Below, piece by piece: positions 1 to 11,558 of a DNA stretch of 64,000 nucleotides (position 1 is its first letter; every line of letters starts with the position of its first letter). The DNA lies in the NCBI GenBank assembly GCA_016165875.1, contig JABBOT010000080.1, positions 2,201,205 to 2,265,204 of the forward strand. The letters are read 5' to 3'. Source of the DNA: Acanthopleura granulata. Lineage: Eukaryota; Mollusca; Polyplacophora; Chitonida; Chitonidae. The position numbers and the translations under genes were made by a program. Below the pieces are notes generated by a model. The model saw only the letters and a program-made list of their open reading frames with translations, searched no databases and was not told the origin of the DNA.

Positions 1-1164
1 GCTGATTATCTGCCACTGTGAAATGAGAAACTGTGTGGAGTAAACATCACCAACTCTTATCACTGAAGTAATGGAAGCATCATACGGTGCGTATCCTCTA
101 CTTCAGTAAGTTCGTTAAGGTTGATAATCTATATTGTTGCAGAGGCCGAGAATTTAGAATTCAAAATGGAAAGGAAAAAATTATTGCTGGTCAGCATTGG
201 ATCAGGTTTTCAAGTATCTAGTGATGAGCATTGGTTATTGTCGGTCTAGTCATCACCTAGTTCTGTGCAGCCATAAAATGACCGTTATACCATATAAGTG
301 AAATATCATTGATTACAACGTAGTTCAAGCAGATACACAAATCTCTGTATCGAGTGGTACGAAGGTTGTTATTTTCAATGAAAAACTGGCAGGCTTCACC
401 AGGCATATCGTGTCATCTGATCATCTTCTGTTTCCCGTAAAGATTGAAACCACCAGGACAACTTCTCACAAAATGGATGAGGTTTTGGGCATGAGGCTTT
501 GTACCAATACTATATTTAAATTAATAACAAAACCATTTCCTCAAGTCCCCATCTGATCATCCCGTTAAAAGAGGTCAAAGATTATTAAATAGAAACGATT
601 AAAAGCCGTCCCTCGACCCAGATTGCATGGAAATGAGGTCACGGCACGAGGTTTCGGTTAGTCCCTGTGCAGCGCAGAACAGGACACAGCGGAACGCTCC
701 GTCACGCTGTCGGTAACCCCCGAGATCTCGATGATAGCATCATAGCATGTACAACAAACAGACTGGGAATGTATCCTACATCGTCATGGCTATTTTTCGG
801 GTTTGCGCAAAGTTTCCACTAGACTAAAGTAAGTTACATTATACCAGGAAGCCAAAGAACTACGGGTGGGGACTGTTGACCAGTATTAATTTTTTCTCTT
901 TAGATATGTATTGTAACTTTATATATCATTATTCATATGACATTATAATCTAAATCCATATTTCCACCGAACTGGTGAGGCGTTCAATAACGGTGAAGTG
1001 TAACGCCATTGATTGTACTGATTTTTATTCGCATTCTATCGTTCGAATATTACTCGAAATGAACGTGTCACTAGGCCAAATTTTTGCATTTAGCCACGAC
1101 GTTGTACCGCAAATCCGATACATTGGCTCATAACACCTCATATATAGGTGTATACATATTGTGT
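1..1164. other. no gene recognised
   Basis: AT-rich single-copy-looking DNA apart from its copy at 19653-20816. I see no open frame with protein-like character, no RNA gene and no repeat family in it. Confidence 0.5.
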
Positions 1165-1271
1165 ATGAAATTCCCTCGGGTTCTGCCCGGTTTCCTCAAA
1201 CAATAATGCTGACCGTTGTAATAAATATATAAATACATAAATACAGAAATAAATGAATAAATAAATAAATC
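1165..1271 (+). mobile_element. 5'-truncated Meta-type SINE fragment
   Basis: The fragment matches the middle and 3' part of the SINE family seen repeatedly in this window: the CGGGTTCTGCCCGGTTTCCT block, then AATAATGCTGACCG, then an AAATA-rich tail with several AAAT units. The tRNA-like head is absent and the AATATTCTTGAG segment is missing, so this is an old truncated copy. Confidence 0.75.
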
Positions 1272-2289
1272 GTGTATGAAAAATGAAAATTGTTAATGAA
1301 TCTTACACAGATGGTATCTTTATTAATTATTTTGCACTAAAACACCTTGCAATGCCATTGTAGCTGCTACATTTTACTAGAAAAGGTCAAATCTCTCAAG
1401 GGATGAATGACTCAGTGTTATTTGTACCAGGTTTCTACCGATGCTCGCGTTAGATGTGGGCAGGCTTGCTTTTTATTCACCCAGTCCTACTACTGATCAC
1501 ACCCTGTGGATGATACAATAATTTCTCACATGGCGCTGGGCAGCAGTTTAAATGCTGGATAATAGCAGGGAGTGTTGCCACAATGTATCTGAAGCATGGC
1601 AGCACTATCCTCTGTTCACACAAATGCTGTGATTTACCATCGTAGTAGTCTTACTTTATGGCATCGCCAGGGAACAATTGATTGCAATTTGAGAACAGGG
1701 TGGTGGTCGATCCACAGTGCAATCCTGACACCATGCTTGCTGGACAACAGCACCGTTTTAGCATTGTACAGCCTCCTACCCGTCTTATAAAGCGAAAGAA
1801 ACTTTGGTTTTGATTAGTATTTGTTAGGGTGCTTTTTTGTTACTTAATTTTTCTCAGGCCAGTATGTCAGGGAAGACTTTTTATACAGTTGCTTGATCAG
1901 TTAGAATAAAGTCCTAACTGAGGTGAATGGACGAGGCAGGACTTCGTCTACGGGTGACCATTTTCCAATTTTGACGCTGTCATTCCTGCTCTAGTTTTTC
2001 TCTCCCTGCAGTGATCTTTCAGATTTACCAAACACGTTGCGCAAAACGCATGTGGCGACTGCTTCCTCGACTACATCTGCTGAAAAGCTGCCAAGCTTAG
2101 AATCCGCGAGGTGCGCCACGCTGTAGCACAGGCCTGTATAGCCGTTTGGTTTTGTTTATCTACCGCATTGTGCTCTCTGCACACGCTCTCATTCGTCGAC
2201 TAAGGTACAAAGGCCAACGATTACAGAAAACCTGTAACACATAAAAAGTGGTTGTTTGGGCTGGCCCTGAACATACACGTAAAGCAGAA
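1272..2289. other. no gene recognised
   Basis: One 64-codon frame (1596-1790, plus) is open, but it has no recognisable motif and no upstream or downstream support. The part from about 2150 to 2289 may be the worn 3' continuation of the LINE fragment next to it, because an ALRVCSG-like stretch can be read on the minus strand near 2270. Confidence 0.4.
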
Positions 2290-3045
2290 CATTGCAGTGT
2301 ATCCAACTTATTCTTTAAAGATATTCAAGCCGAGTTATAAGCCTGGCAGGAGTAATCAAGCCTGGATGTAATGAGTGCCCTATACATCATGAGCAGCTAC
2401 TAACTGTCTGTCCTCTAAGTTCTACCTAAAACACATGTAATAGCGTTTAATACTTTCTGACAACGTTCAATTAAATTCGTAATGTGATCATTCCAAGTTA
2501 ACAGTGTATCAAATATAACACCAAGATACCTAAAAGACTTAGACACTTTTACGCATGTACTGTTAAGATGTAGATTTACATTACCTATCCCTCTCTGTGA
2601 AAAAAATTATAGACACAAAAAAAACATCAGTCCTGGCTGAAGAAAATTGGAATCCCTACCTCAGATTGGTGAGATCCTCCAGTCCCTGTTTGACACATCC
2701 TATGCATAGCTTAAGATTCCGGGAGGAAAACCATATATCTTTATCATCAGCAAACAGGCACCTGTATAGTTTTGGGGATAGTGCATCAGGCAGATCATTG
2801 ATGGCAATGTTAACTAAGTTTTTGGACAGGACACTGCGCATAAGGGACACTGTTCTCTGCGGGAACCGGTCTTGAATACTCTCTACCCGCACGAACCTGA
2901 ATAAGACGGTCAGTTAAAAAATGTGTAACAAAAGCCAACATTCTCCCTTCAATACCCATACCTTCTGTTTCTTGATTCACACACCCGTTCTCCATACCAT
3001 GTCGTAAGCTTTTTCGATAGTCGATGATCACGCACTCTGCCATGT
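2290..3045 (-). mobile_element. LINE reverse transcriptase fragment (Jockey/I/CR1-like), decayed
   Basis: Read on the minus strand, this is part of the reverse transcriptase of a non-LTR retrotransposon. From high to low coordinates one finds MGIEGRML followed by FLTDR.IQVR, then NIAINDLP, then the catalytic palm motif LFADD (FADD at 2743-2754), then LGVIFD with LTWNDHI (2483-2498), then MMYRALITSRLDY (about 2345-2390) and KLDTLQC. That order and spacing fit the fingers-palm-thumb region of Jockey, I or CR1 clade enzymes, which reverse-transcribe their own RNA at a nicked target. The reading needs at least three frames and crosses several stops near 2400, so the copy is dead. No endonuclease or RNase H domain was found in the flanks. 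The clade is not resolved by eye. Confidence 0.9.
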
Positions 3046-3559
3046 CAGTATACAGCTCAAAACATTAGAATATCAATACTGCTTTGCAGCGCTCCAAACC
3101 ATACTCTATGGATATTAAAATAACCACTGGTAACAAACCCAAAATATCACTCACAATCAGTTAACTGTACCAATAACAACTATATTTATGGAAGTTGAAC
3201 TCCTGTCATGGTTTTGTCAGTCAGGCCGTGCTTTTGTATTAGAAAATGTTCATAGGGCTGGGTGTTCTCTTGTGATAACTTTCCATTTGGGCCTTTTCCT
3301 TCCCCTTCATAAATACTGCTTGGCTCCCCGCCCACGAATTAGTAGATAAAAAACAGCACGTTTAGAATCGTTGGCGTTTTGCGTCATTGTAAACCAAGGC
3401 CAGGGACAGTGCAAATCAGAATGAGTTTGATCTTCGTCACAACGGTCCAGAAACTAATTTTCACTGACACACTCCTCCTTCAAATTTTAAGAAAATCTGA
3501 CTCAAAATCTACAATTTGAAAGTCTATAAAAAATAATAAAACCAGAGCGGCGACGGCAG

Positions 3560-3710
3560 ATATGGCGTTGGCAAATGGTCACATTTAACGAAATCCGGCC
3601 TCTTGTCAGTTTTCCTCTGTTAGGATTTATTTCCAACTCGTCATGTAAATGCTGAAAAAGTAACAACCTACCCCGGCCCCTAAGCACTATGGTTTATGCA
3701 GAATTAGGTA
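3560..3710 (+). repeat. dispersed 150-bp repeat, old copy
   Basis: This stretch aligns with the start of units A and B (31107-31260 and 47085-47250). Shared blocks are GGCAA-TGGTCACA, CCTC-TGTCAGTTT-CCTC, CATGTA-ATGCT, and CCC-TA-CACTATGGTTTA followed by AATTAGGTAA. Identity is moderate. No coding content is seen. Confidence 0.65.
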
Positions 3711-5008
3711 AGAAATAATTTGATGTTAACTGCAATCCATTAGCCTCTTATTAGCAGACAGACACAGAACCTTTGGAATACCTGTCGTACTACGTCATTG
3801 TAATCAAGCCTGGGCAAACAGTAAGCCAGACGGCACTTAACGCTCACATGGCCCTAGGATCGCTGTCTTAGACTGAAGTCAAACTTAGTGTTAACTACAA
3901 AACAATTTACTGAGCCGAAATTGTGACTCACTTTAAGGGCATTTATTTCAATACTAAGAGTTGCCCGAGGCCTTCATGATAGAAATCAAAATTAGCATTT
4001 AAGTTCAAATCTAAGGTGAGGGTTAGTACCAGATGTTGATTTAAGTCTAAGACATCTTCTGATTCTGGGGATTGGCACTCAAGACACCGAGCTACGTCTA
4101 ATTGCTTTGAACATAAAATGCTAATTAGGACATGGAATTTGAAACCTGATTCTGATATTTAACGGCACAGAGATGTATACAACCTATTTTTGTCAAGACT
4201 GGCAACTGGTCCTTGTCTGCAGTTTAATCCGAAGTTGGAGAACTGAGAACATCGCTTATTCGAATAACGATTGGTATAAGGATGTGGCGATTAGATGTTC
4301 AGGTAGTTTAGATCAGGTCGCTCAAGTCATTGAAAAATATCGAGAGGGCTAAAGACAGCGTGGTAACTCACTGTTTCTTGTATAGAACTCAGTAAATTGT
4401 AAAATGTCCTGAAATTAGGTTCACATAAACATATTCGCACTTTCTGCCTCCGTGTCACAAATATCATAAAATGTTCCACCAGTAACATATTACTTTTATT
4501 AAACTGGACAAACACAAGTTTTGCTTGACAAATAAGTATTGATCACTCGTGCTATACGTGGTATTCAAGCTGCACATCAACCCCCCGTCTGTTTACGTGA
4601 TAGAGTCATATTAATGGCTATGGAATATTTTTGGGCTTATTCGTTTATTGTTCTTCAGGGAGACTCGATTGATGAGCAATGAAACTACTAATATATTGAT
4701 TGAAAGACATTATCCTGCCTCATAACATAAGTTCTATATTATTATATATTCTGTCAGCTTCGTGTATTAAAGTGAGTTGACCTTTAACAACGCATTGCAT
4801 CTTGTTTATCGGGTCAATGACTTGTCGCCAATCCCTCAATTCCTCCTTCAAGGCTATAGGGTTCTTTATGACACCCCCAATATCCTCAAGAATTTCGTAT
4901 GGGTCTTTTCTTATGCATTTAGTAATTTTTCTGCCGTAAGGAAGTTTAATTTCAGCTTTTATGTATTATACTGGATTTAACTGATATGACCCGCCTCACT
5001 CAAGTTAG

Positions 5009-5167
5009 TTCAACAACAGTCTGGATCTGGGCATCGAGGCAGACATTCATATACCTGCCGTCAACAAAAATGGGCTTTCAGAGACCAGTTTCTACAAAAA
5101 CATCGTTGAAGAAAAAAACACCCAGGAAGTACAAAAATACCTACAGCAAGAAATTAGAACGAACTAA
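5009..5167 (+). pseudogene. exon-like frame, unidentified
   Basis: After a TAG at 5006-5008 there are 52 sense codons with a protein-like composition: LDLGIEADIHIPAVNKNGL, then an acidic and glutamine-rich tail with EEKNTQEVQKYLQQEIR. A further two short segments in the same frame after the TAA also look protein-like (CKEKQSELFIT and RNEYSGRMN). This suggests a decayed coding region rather than one good exon. No start codon or splice pair was found. I do not recognise the family. The same sequence is at 24661-24819. Confidence 0.25.
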
Positions 5168-7855
5168 TGCAAAGAGAAGCAATCAGAACTTTTCATCACC
5201 ATGTAAACACGGAACGAATATTCTGGGCGGATGAATTAAATCAGCATCCACATTAAGTGCCTTGCTACTTAATAAGAAGATCCGCTCCACTAATTTTTGT
5301 GTAATTTTAGTACTTCACACCCAGACGCCATGGAGTGGAAAGAGAAAAAAAAACCCCACAGAACAGCATTTTGTCTCATGGCGTTCCAATCTGAGTACAG
5401 GGGAATGACGTCAGAGTACTCATATAGTAAACTTTTAAATCCGTATGCTACGTCAAAAAATATTCTCATTGGTTCTCCGAATATGAGCCATGTGGCTGTT
5501 AAACTCGAAACGTAGGGCATTCAAAAGGGGTAAAGGGGTGAAAAGATATCAGTTTGGAAAGAGGGAAAGAACAAAAACTGAAAATTAGTGTAAAATGTGT
5601 ATGGACGGGTAGTTTGTTAGAAAAAGGAATTGCCACTTGTTTTTGAACTCGACCAGTGGCCTCGTCCAAAATCAATGGGCACTTTCTTGTTTACTGCAGG
5701 AATCATAGCGTACACAGACTCAATGGCGCCATTGTTTCTTAAATACTGCATAATAAAATATAGCTCACTGAAATAGAAAATGGAGTCATAAATATGGCGA
5801 CGTGTATTTAATGCACAGGACACATATTCCAATGTTAAAAATTGACGGGAAATGTCACTGGCTGCTATTTTACTTTCAATATCGTTAGGCAAATTTACGT
5901 AATAAGAAGATGTGACAAAATTCCACGAGGTCGTTTAAACTATATGATGGCTATGTGATGATAAGATGAGCAGGTGTATTGCACATTTGACTCCATGAAC
6001 TTTTTGTTCATTTTCTTGTCATTATATTGCTTTAGTATCACACGACAATGTCAGCAGGTTTTTGCAGGAATCACGTGGAGATATATGTGAGACTCATAAA
6101 TATGCGGCCTCCATGTCAACCGGTGCTTGGATCTTCTGGTACAGTCAGACGATACACAGTGACATTTGAGGCAAGCGGAATGATCCTCGCAAATAAAACT
6201 TAATGAACAAAAATGTCAAGGAAGCCATCCACCAGAGTGTACATTTTGAAAGGCTATATATATAGCAGGCCTATCCCATTTGCATACGATCTTGGAAGAG
6301 GAGACATGTAAACTGTAATAGATGTGCATTTCTCACAATTTCATTCGAGTTATTGTGCTGCACAATGGCGCCAGAGAATGACAGAGGTTTGCATTCGACA
6401 TACATAAAAGTCCTGTATTTGTAGGGATCGTCTACTTTTTTACATTTGCTAAAAATATTACAACCACAAAGTGAATTCGTCAGGTATCAGCTCCTCGCTA
6501 TTATTTCGAAATTAGAATTTATCTAAACAGAATGTATTTTCAGCCAAAATCTGACACCACGGTTCACAATTGTCTTGAAAATTGCTGAAATTCAACCATG
6601 AACTGAATCAGGCGCTACTCATCCAAAAAGCCTGCATGTAGAATTCCTGTTAAAAGAGATTAATTATTCATTTTTTTTTCAGTGGGAAATAATATATATT
6701 TTTTTCTGGAAAACAGGTGAGACAACACAGTAATTTCTGTTGTCTTTTTCTGCTATCATATTTGGCTTAATGTTTTGGTTTTTCGAGTACTCTGGATTTT
6801 GTGCTCAACATTTATTTAAAGTCCATGAAAAATGCAACAGCCCAAGCCTCAGAACATTTTGACAGTTTCCGGCAATGGAGGAAGTTGTTAGAATCTAGGG
6901 AATTTTTCTTAATTTTTACTAATTTCGCTTAATCTTGAAATACACAGGTTACAGTCGTAATCAAAGCGTCTCTGAGAGTCTTGATTAACTACAGAAGGAG
7001 ATTCATACTGATCAAATTCAGGCGCCTACATAATGCTTTCCATTTGTTTGTCCAGCATCACTGAAAAATGTTGACTGTTTGTTTTCACATAAAATGTACT
7101 ATTTTGTTACTGGAAATACGGTTGTAAGTCTTTGATAGTTTGTGTTAAAATTGGTCCTGCCAGTAATAACCTGAAACGTCAATGATTACTGGCGATTGGT
7201 ATATGCTATAAAGCTCAAATCGTAATAAAATTTCGAGTAACCATTCTTTTTTCCAAATTTTAACGCCTAACAACTCGCAGATATACTTCATTTATTTTCA
7301 CGGGTAAAGTCTATGGACGAAAATATGTTATAGCATTAGCATCATCGTTATCACGGGGTTAGGGTATTTGTAAAATTACCCGCAAAGAGAAGAAAAAAAT
7401 CGATTTGTACTTACTGTTTAAATCGACCGTTTCGAACATTCTGAAACAGCGGGTAGGGCTTCGATTGGAACAGTTTATTGATGGAAGCAATGATTTACAA
7501 CGTTGTCAAATTATGGCCTCGTGCTAATATTTCTGTTAATACCAGCCAGTAAACCAGACAATTTAACACCTGCTTGGAACAGTTTATCTCACCCGATAGT
7601 GAGAATGAGTTCCAATTCCAGCCTTAGTCTGACTTCAGTACTAATATGCATCACTGCAGTGAGGACAGTTCAGACTCTTTTGCTGGTGGATTATTTTCAG
7701 CCAGCTAAGAGTGTCGGACATTTTAATTCAGATTTTAAGCTGTATAAAGTATGTCATCTCTTGAGACATAACCACTTTATTGCAATATTCTATACCATAA
7801 GCATTTACGTGCGCTTAATAATGTACTTCCGCTTAATGCGTGCTCGAGGTAAGGT

Positions 7856-8328
7856 TAAAAGAACAGACCACATTTTTAGAAAGTAGGTTTCATCTGAAGG
7901 GCAATTTCGCACTGATTCCAGATATGGTCTTCATTATTTTTGGGGGTTTTTTTCGCAGTGGGTAACACGGAAATAAAGATTCCAGTGCTACGGTGGACTG
8001 TTTAGGCCATACTGAAGCACAATGACGTCGCATTTCTTTTTTGCCACTAAACGTGCTGTAACTGTTATGTTTCCACATTAAATACAGATACAGGTGAGGC
8101 ACTACATATATTTTTATGTATCGCAGACATATAGCAAACACATCAATGTTTTGCAGCTAACAAGAATCTGTGACGTAACTGTGCTTCATTGTGGCCCAAG
8201 AAGTCCATAGTATCACCTCAATCTTTACTTCCGTTTTAAAGTCATAAAATAATGAAGGCCATATCTGGAATCAGCACGAAATTCCCTTTCAGATGATGCC
8301 AACATGTGGTCTGTTCTTTTAAGACAAA
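7856..8328. repeat. long imperfect inverted repeat
   Basis: The left arm (about 7856-8045) and the reverse complement of the right arm (about 8157-8328) align along their length. Shared blocks, left to right, are AAAAGAACAGACCACAT, CATCTGAA-GG-AATTTCG, CTGATTCCAGATATGG, CTTCATTATTTT, ACGGAA-TAAAGATT, and TGAAGCACA--ACGTC. The spacer is about 110 bases. Both arms can be read to give a similar peptide (KRTDH...DSRYGLHYF), so the arms may be two opposed copies of an older element. Arm divergence shows it is not recent. The second copy is at 27508-27980. Confidence 0.85.
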
Positions 8329-9904
8329 TGAGTACATTAAGACGCCTTAGTCTTTCTAGCCCTGTATATAACGTGTGATATACTCGAGATAGTGGGGGAA
8401 ACATAAACAGCATCATTCTATTTAATAAAGCAGCTAATGCAAACATTTCAGGTGGTAACTGTGCCTGTGTCATAATATCAAACGATTCGCCTATTGTGTG
8501 AAAGGTATAATTTCAAAATCGATGTCGCAAAATATGACAAGTGTAAATATGGCACTCTGGAGGGATTGATGGGTGTTTTTGTTCAGATTTCACCTAGCAG
8601 CATTTAAATCTGCTCAAATGTGCCCCTATGGATTTTAATATCAAATTCAGCCTTATATACCTTTACAGCACACCTGTGTCTATGTCGAATCATAGTGCTT
8701 CCTTACCTGGGTCACCATAGCAAACAAACGTCAGAAAATAACGCAGTGCACAGGATCTACCAGTACATGACTTATCACCTGGCGCTGAGTGGTAAAAAAC
8801 CAATTAGGCTAGAACCAACTGAGGAGTGATACTGATTCTCCTGAATTTTGTCGGACGATTTCTCTCAAGGCCACTCACATTAGGTTCAGTCACTACAGTT
8901 TTCCGGACAACTAGTTCAGAGTTCTGCCTCATACAGTCTCTAATTGCGCGTAATCTTCGCACAGACAATAATTATTGTCTATAGACATCAGTTCTTGTCA
9001 GATGAAAATGTTGACAATGACGACTAGTTTGCATCTTTTTGAACTAGATGGTTGACTACTGATCTTCAGTTTGATATTTGATTTTGGACACAAGATTAAA
9101 CTACAGCTTTCAAAAAGAAAACGCTGATTCTTACATCAAGATATACTTCCAGCTGAATTTACTCGTACATGTCTATGTTTATCTGTTACCCAATAGTTTT
9201 AGGACATACTGCTGACGTGAATGAACTGTTTATTGTGCTAACTGTTGTCAGTATAGACTTGATGTGGTTTCCAGCAGCTGAGAAACTGAGCGCTAATATC
9301 ACGTTATGTTATCACGGGATGACTGTTATGTTACCTAATGTTGGCTTCATGGTTTACCTTACACACTGAACTTATACTCACCGCTTTCAGGGTAAACACG
9401 TATTACTGCACCGCCAGTTTCAGTACCCTTCGGTATTAACGTATGTATATGTGCTCTCCCCAAAAATGAAATGCATAGTTAGCAAATGCTCGCGACATCC
9501 ATAATGAGCTCGCGATCTGGTTTCAGGGCTGAATGGAATTCCACTGCTTATTTTATGATAACTCGCAGTTTGATTTTCACATGAGGTAACCTGGCTTAAA
9601 AGTAATTATGCACCTTTAAACAAAACAGATTTTCAAAGGCGAATATCGAACCTATTTGTTTTGGCACACGATAGATACTTTGAGAATTAACGCGTCATTT
9701 TAAATATAACTACTGTTGTTCATGGATGTATTTTCTGGAGCCCACAGAGAAAGCCCTTGGTTGATTGACGGTTGGATATGTATCTTGTTTGATTGATTGC
9801 ATGGAGTTGCTTTTGGCACACAAATTTGCGCATGCCCTGGAGAATACCCGAGACATTCTTGGTGAATGCGGAAGAACTCGTGCTTTTGTACATGAATACA
9901 GCCG
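8329..9904. other. no gene recognised
   Basis: A minus frame at 8225-8473 (82 codons) overlaps the right arm of the inverted repeat. It reads like worn coding sequence (ALLNRMMLFMFPPLSRVYHT), without an identifiable family. A minus frame at 9720-9932 overlaps the end of the exon at 9905-10189 in another register and could be its frameshifted continuation. Nothing else stands out. Confidence 0.4.
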
Positions 9905-10189
9905 TTAAAATCCTAGCATAACTGTATACCATCCTCTGCTCACCACCATAAATGCACCTGATGCATATTCTGGTCCTGTAACAGCCTTTACATTCATGAA
10001 GGAAGGTATTTCACTTCTCCCAGTATAATCATCAAAGCTCAGTCCACTATCCCACAACACACTCTCTGTCCTGACGCCAACTTGACATGAATTCCCCGAG
10101 GCCAGTCCTACTCTGATAATAACAGTAGTTACGGCAGGATTACAGATGGTGATTTTTTTTAAGGTAAAGCTTTTGCTGGAAGCTTTGAT
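9905..10189 (-). CDS. probable terminal coding exon, unidentified protein
   Basis: On the minus strand there are 94 sense codons followed by TAA (9905-9907). The frame opens just after TAG at 10190-10192, which also offers an AG splice acceptor placed exactly before the first codon, so this looks like a last exon rather than a whole gene. Codon choice and composition are protein-like: it begins IKASSKSFTLKKITICNPAV, continues IIRVGLASG, then WDSGLSFDDYTG, and ends SGAFMVVSRGWYTVMLGF. There are two cysteines (about residues 16 and 35), alternating polar and hydrophobic residues as in a beta-rich extracellular domain, and no transmembrane segment. I do not recognise the family. An open minus frame in another register continues to 9720, so an error or frameshift near 9932 could hide a longer protein. 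No upstream exon was found. The identical copy is at 29557-29841. Confidence 0.5.
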   Translation of the reverse strand: MKASSKSFTLKKITICNPAVTTVIIRVGLASGNSCQVGVRTESVLWDSGLSFDDYTGRSEIPSFMNVKAVTGPEYASGAFMVVSRGWYTVMLGF

Positions 10190-10647
10190 CTACATAACAT
10201 TTTGCTGTAAACAAACGTCTCTCTTTTGAATGAACTAATTAAAGCACAGCTTTTGCTCAATGTTTTCAATACAACTCGTTACACTGAGCTAACGGGATTA
10301 GCTCATTATAAAGAGCAATCGCTGCATACTAGGACTGGTTCAACTGTCATGACTGTAGATTTCAAGAATGTGGTGAATCATGAAGGTATCTAGCAAACTA
10401 CAAGGGTCGACTTACAGTACTCTGATTTCTTTCACAAATAAAGACCGTCTATGAATACTTCTTGAAAAATGAATAAATCAATAAGTTAAGAACTCGATCA
10501 AGCAATCAATCAATCATAGGTTCATCAAAGTCCTCTCTGCAAGTATATATAAATTACTGGACTGCGTAATTCACATGAGGTTGGCACCAGACTATTTTCG
10601 GCGTACACTGAAAGTGCATGGAGCCCATTATCAAGCGTAAAGGTAAC
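10190..10647. other. no gene recognised
   Basis: This lies upstream of the minus-strand exon at 9905-10189 and would be intron if that exon is real. It contains a short CAATCAATCAATCA run near 10504 and no coding signal. Confidence 0.4.
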
Positions 10648-10795
10648 TAAAACAACATCCTCTCCGGATGTACGTCTGAAGGTCGTGGGTTTCTTCCGGG
10701 TTCTGGACGGTTTCTTCCCACCATAATGCTGGCTATCGCCGTATGAGAGATTCTTGAGAACGGCGTAAAACACCAATCGAACAAATCAAACAAAC
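10648..10795 (+). mobile_element. Meta-type SINE, 5' truncated and internally deleted
   Basis: It starts in the CCTCTCCGG-GTACGT segment, skips to GGTCGTGGGTTTC, and runs through TTCCCACCATAATGCTGG, the ATTCTTGAGAACGGCGTAAA segment and ACACCAATC, with a short A-rich tail. The tRNA-like head is missing. Box B and box A were not found, so this copy has no promoter of its own. Confidence 0.85.
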
Positions 10796-11306
10796 TAAAA
10801 GAATACTGATTCCTACTTCTCTATCAGTAAAATCAGACGTCATTGAGCCTTGTTTACCCTTTAATACACCCGTGGCACCAATAATGAGTTTCTGTCAGTT
10901 TTCTTGAGATAGAAAGTAAATCATATCCTTTGTAGTCATCATAGATTTATGACGTGCTTAACAGATTATCTGCTCTTGTAGTGAATAATTCGCTCTCAGT
11001 AGCCATTCCACGGTTTTGTTTAAGGACTTCAAATACAAGACAGCTAATAATTTCTCGGTCAGAATAAAAGCAAGAACAGAAACTCTTTGGTCTAAACTTA
11101 TCTGTTCCTTTTAGCATGAAATCTTTTTGGCAAGAAACACCATGGCACACAACTGCCTTCAAAAGTTTTCGCTACGCTCAAAAATGCCCAAGTTTGATTC
11201 ATTGCTGAATGCGTGCTATTGTGAGTGCTCTGAGTGGATTGCCGGTCAGAATGAAGGTGTCACAGCTGCGCACAAGAGCTGTAGTATTTATATCATGTGT
11301 ATAATA

Positions 11307-11375
11307 AGTGTTTTACGCTGTATTGAAAAAAAATTCGGTTACACGACGGCAGGAAACTTGGCAGGAAAAATAGCA
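11307..11375 (-). mobile_element. worn SINE remnant
   Basis: The order GTGTTTTACGCTGTATTGAA, TTACACGACGGC, AGGAAAC, GGCAGG matches the reverse complement of the Meta-type SINE 3' half with several deletions. Confidence 0.5.
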
Positions 11376-11454
11376 CCATGCCTAGGTGCTCATGGTACTT
11401 CACAAACTTCTTGACTGGTCGTCTCAGCCGAACCGAGTAATAAAGATTGTAGCG

Positions 11455-11545
11455 TGATGGCTGGCAACTGGTCACACGTGACCGGTGAAATTCGACCTCA
11501 TGTCAGTTTACCTCGATGAGGTTACTTTTGTTCTACATGTACATG
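11455..11545 (+). repeat. dispersed repeat, cut at the assembly gap
   Basis: The sequence is the first 90 bases of the dispersed repeat that continues uninterrupted at 31107-31260. In this copy the N run removes the rest. It contains the palindromic core GGTCACACGTGACC. Confidence 0.75.
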
Positions 11546-11558
11546 NNNNNNNNNNNNN
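11546..11558. other. assembly gap (13 N)
   Basis: Thirteen undetermined bases. A gap this short and not of a round size usually comes from a scaffolder's distance estimate. The sequence to its right does not resemble the sequence that follows the same left flank at 31198. Confidence 0.99.

Larger units (their letters stand above)
3046..7855. other. mostly featureless AT-rich stretch
   Basis: Apart from the dispersed repeat at 3560-3710 and the exon-like frame at 5009-5167, I see no gene, RNA gene or repeat family here. A 91-codon minus frame at 5617-5892 and a 127-codon plus frame at 7503-7886 (TTG start) are open but show no motif, and the end of the second lies in the inverted repeat. Confidence 0.5.
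1..11545. repeat. 11.5-kb exact duplication, copy 1
   Basis: This block recurs at 19653-31197 with a constant offset of 19652. I found no difference in the places I compared, and every open frame in it gives an identical translation in the second copy. The match ends at the last base before the N run at 11546. Its left limit cannot be seen because the window starts inside or at the edge of the block. Perfect identity plus an end at a gap suggests one contig used twice. A very recent true duplication is the alternative. Confidence 0.97.
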
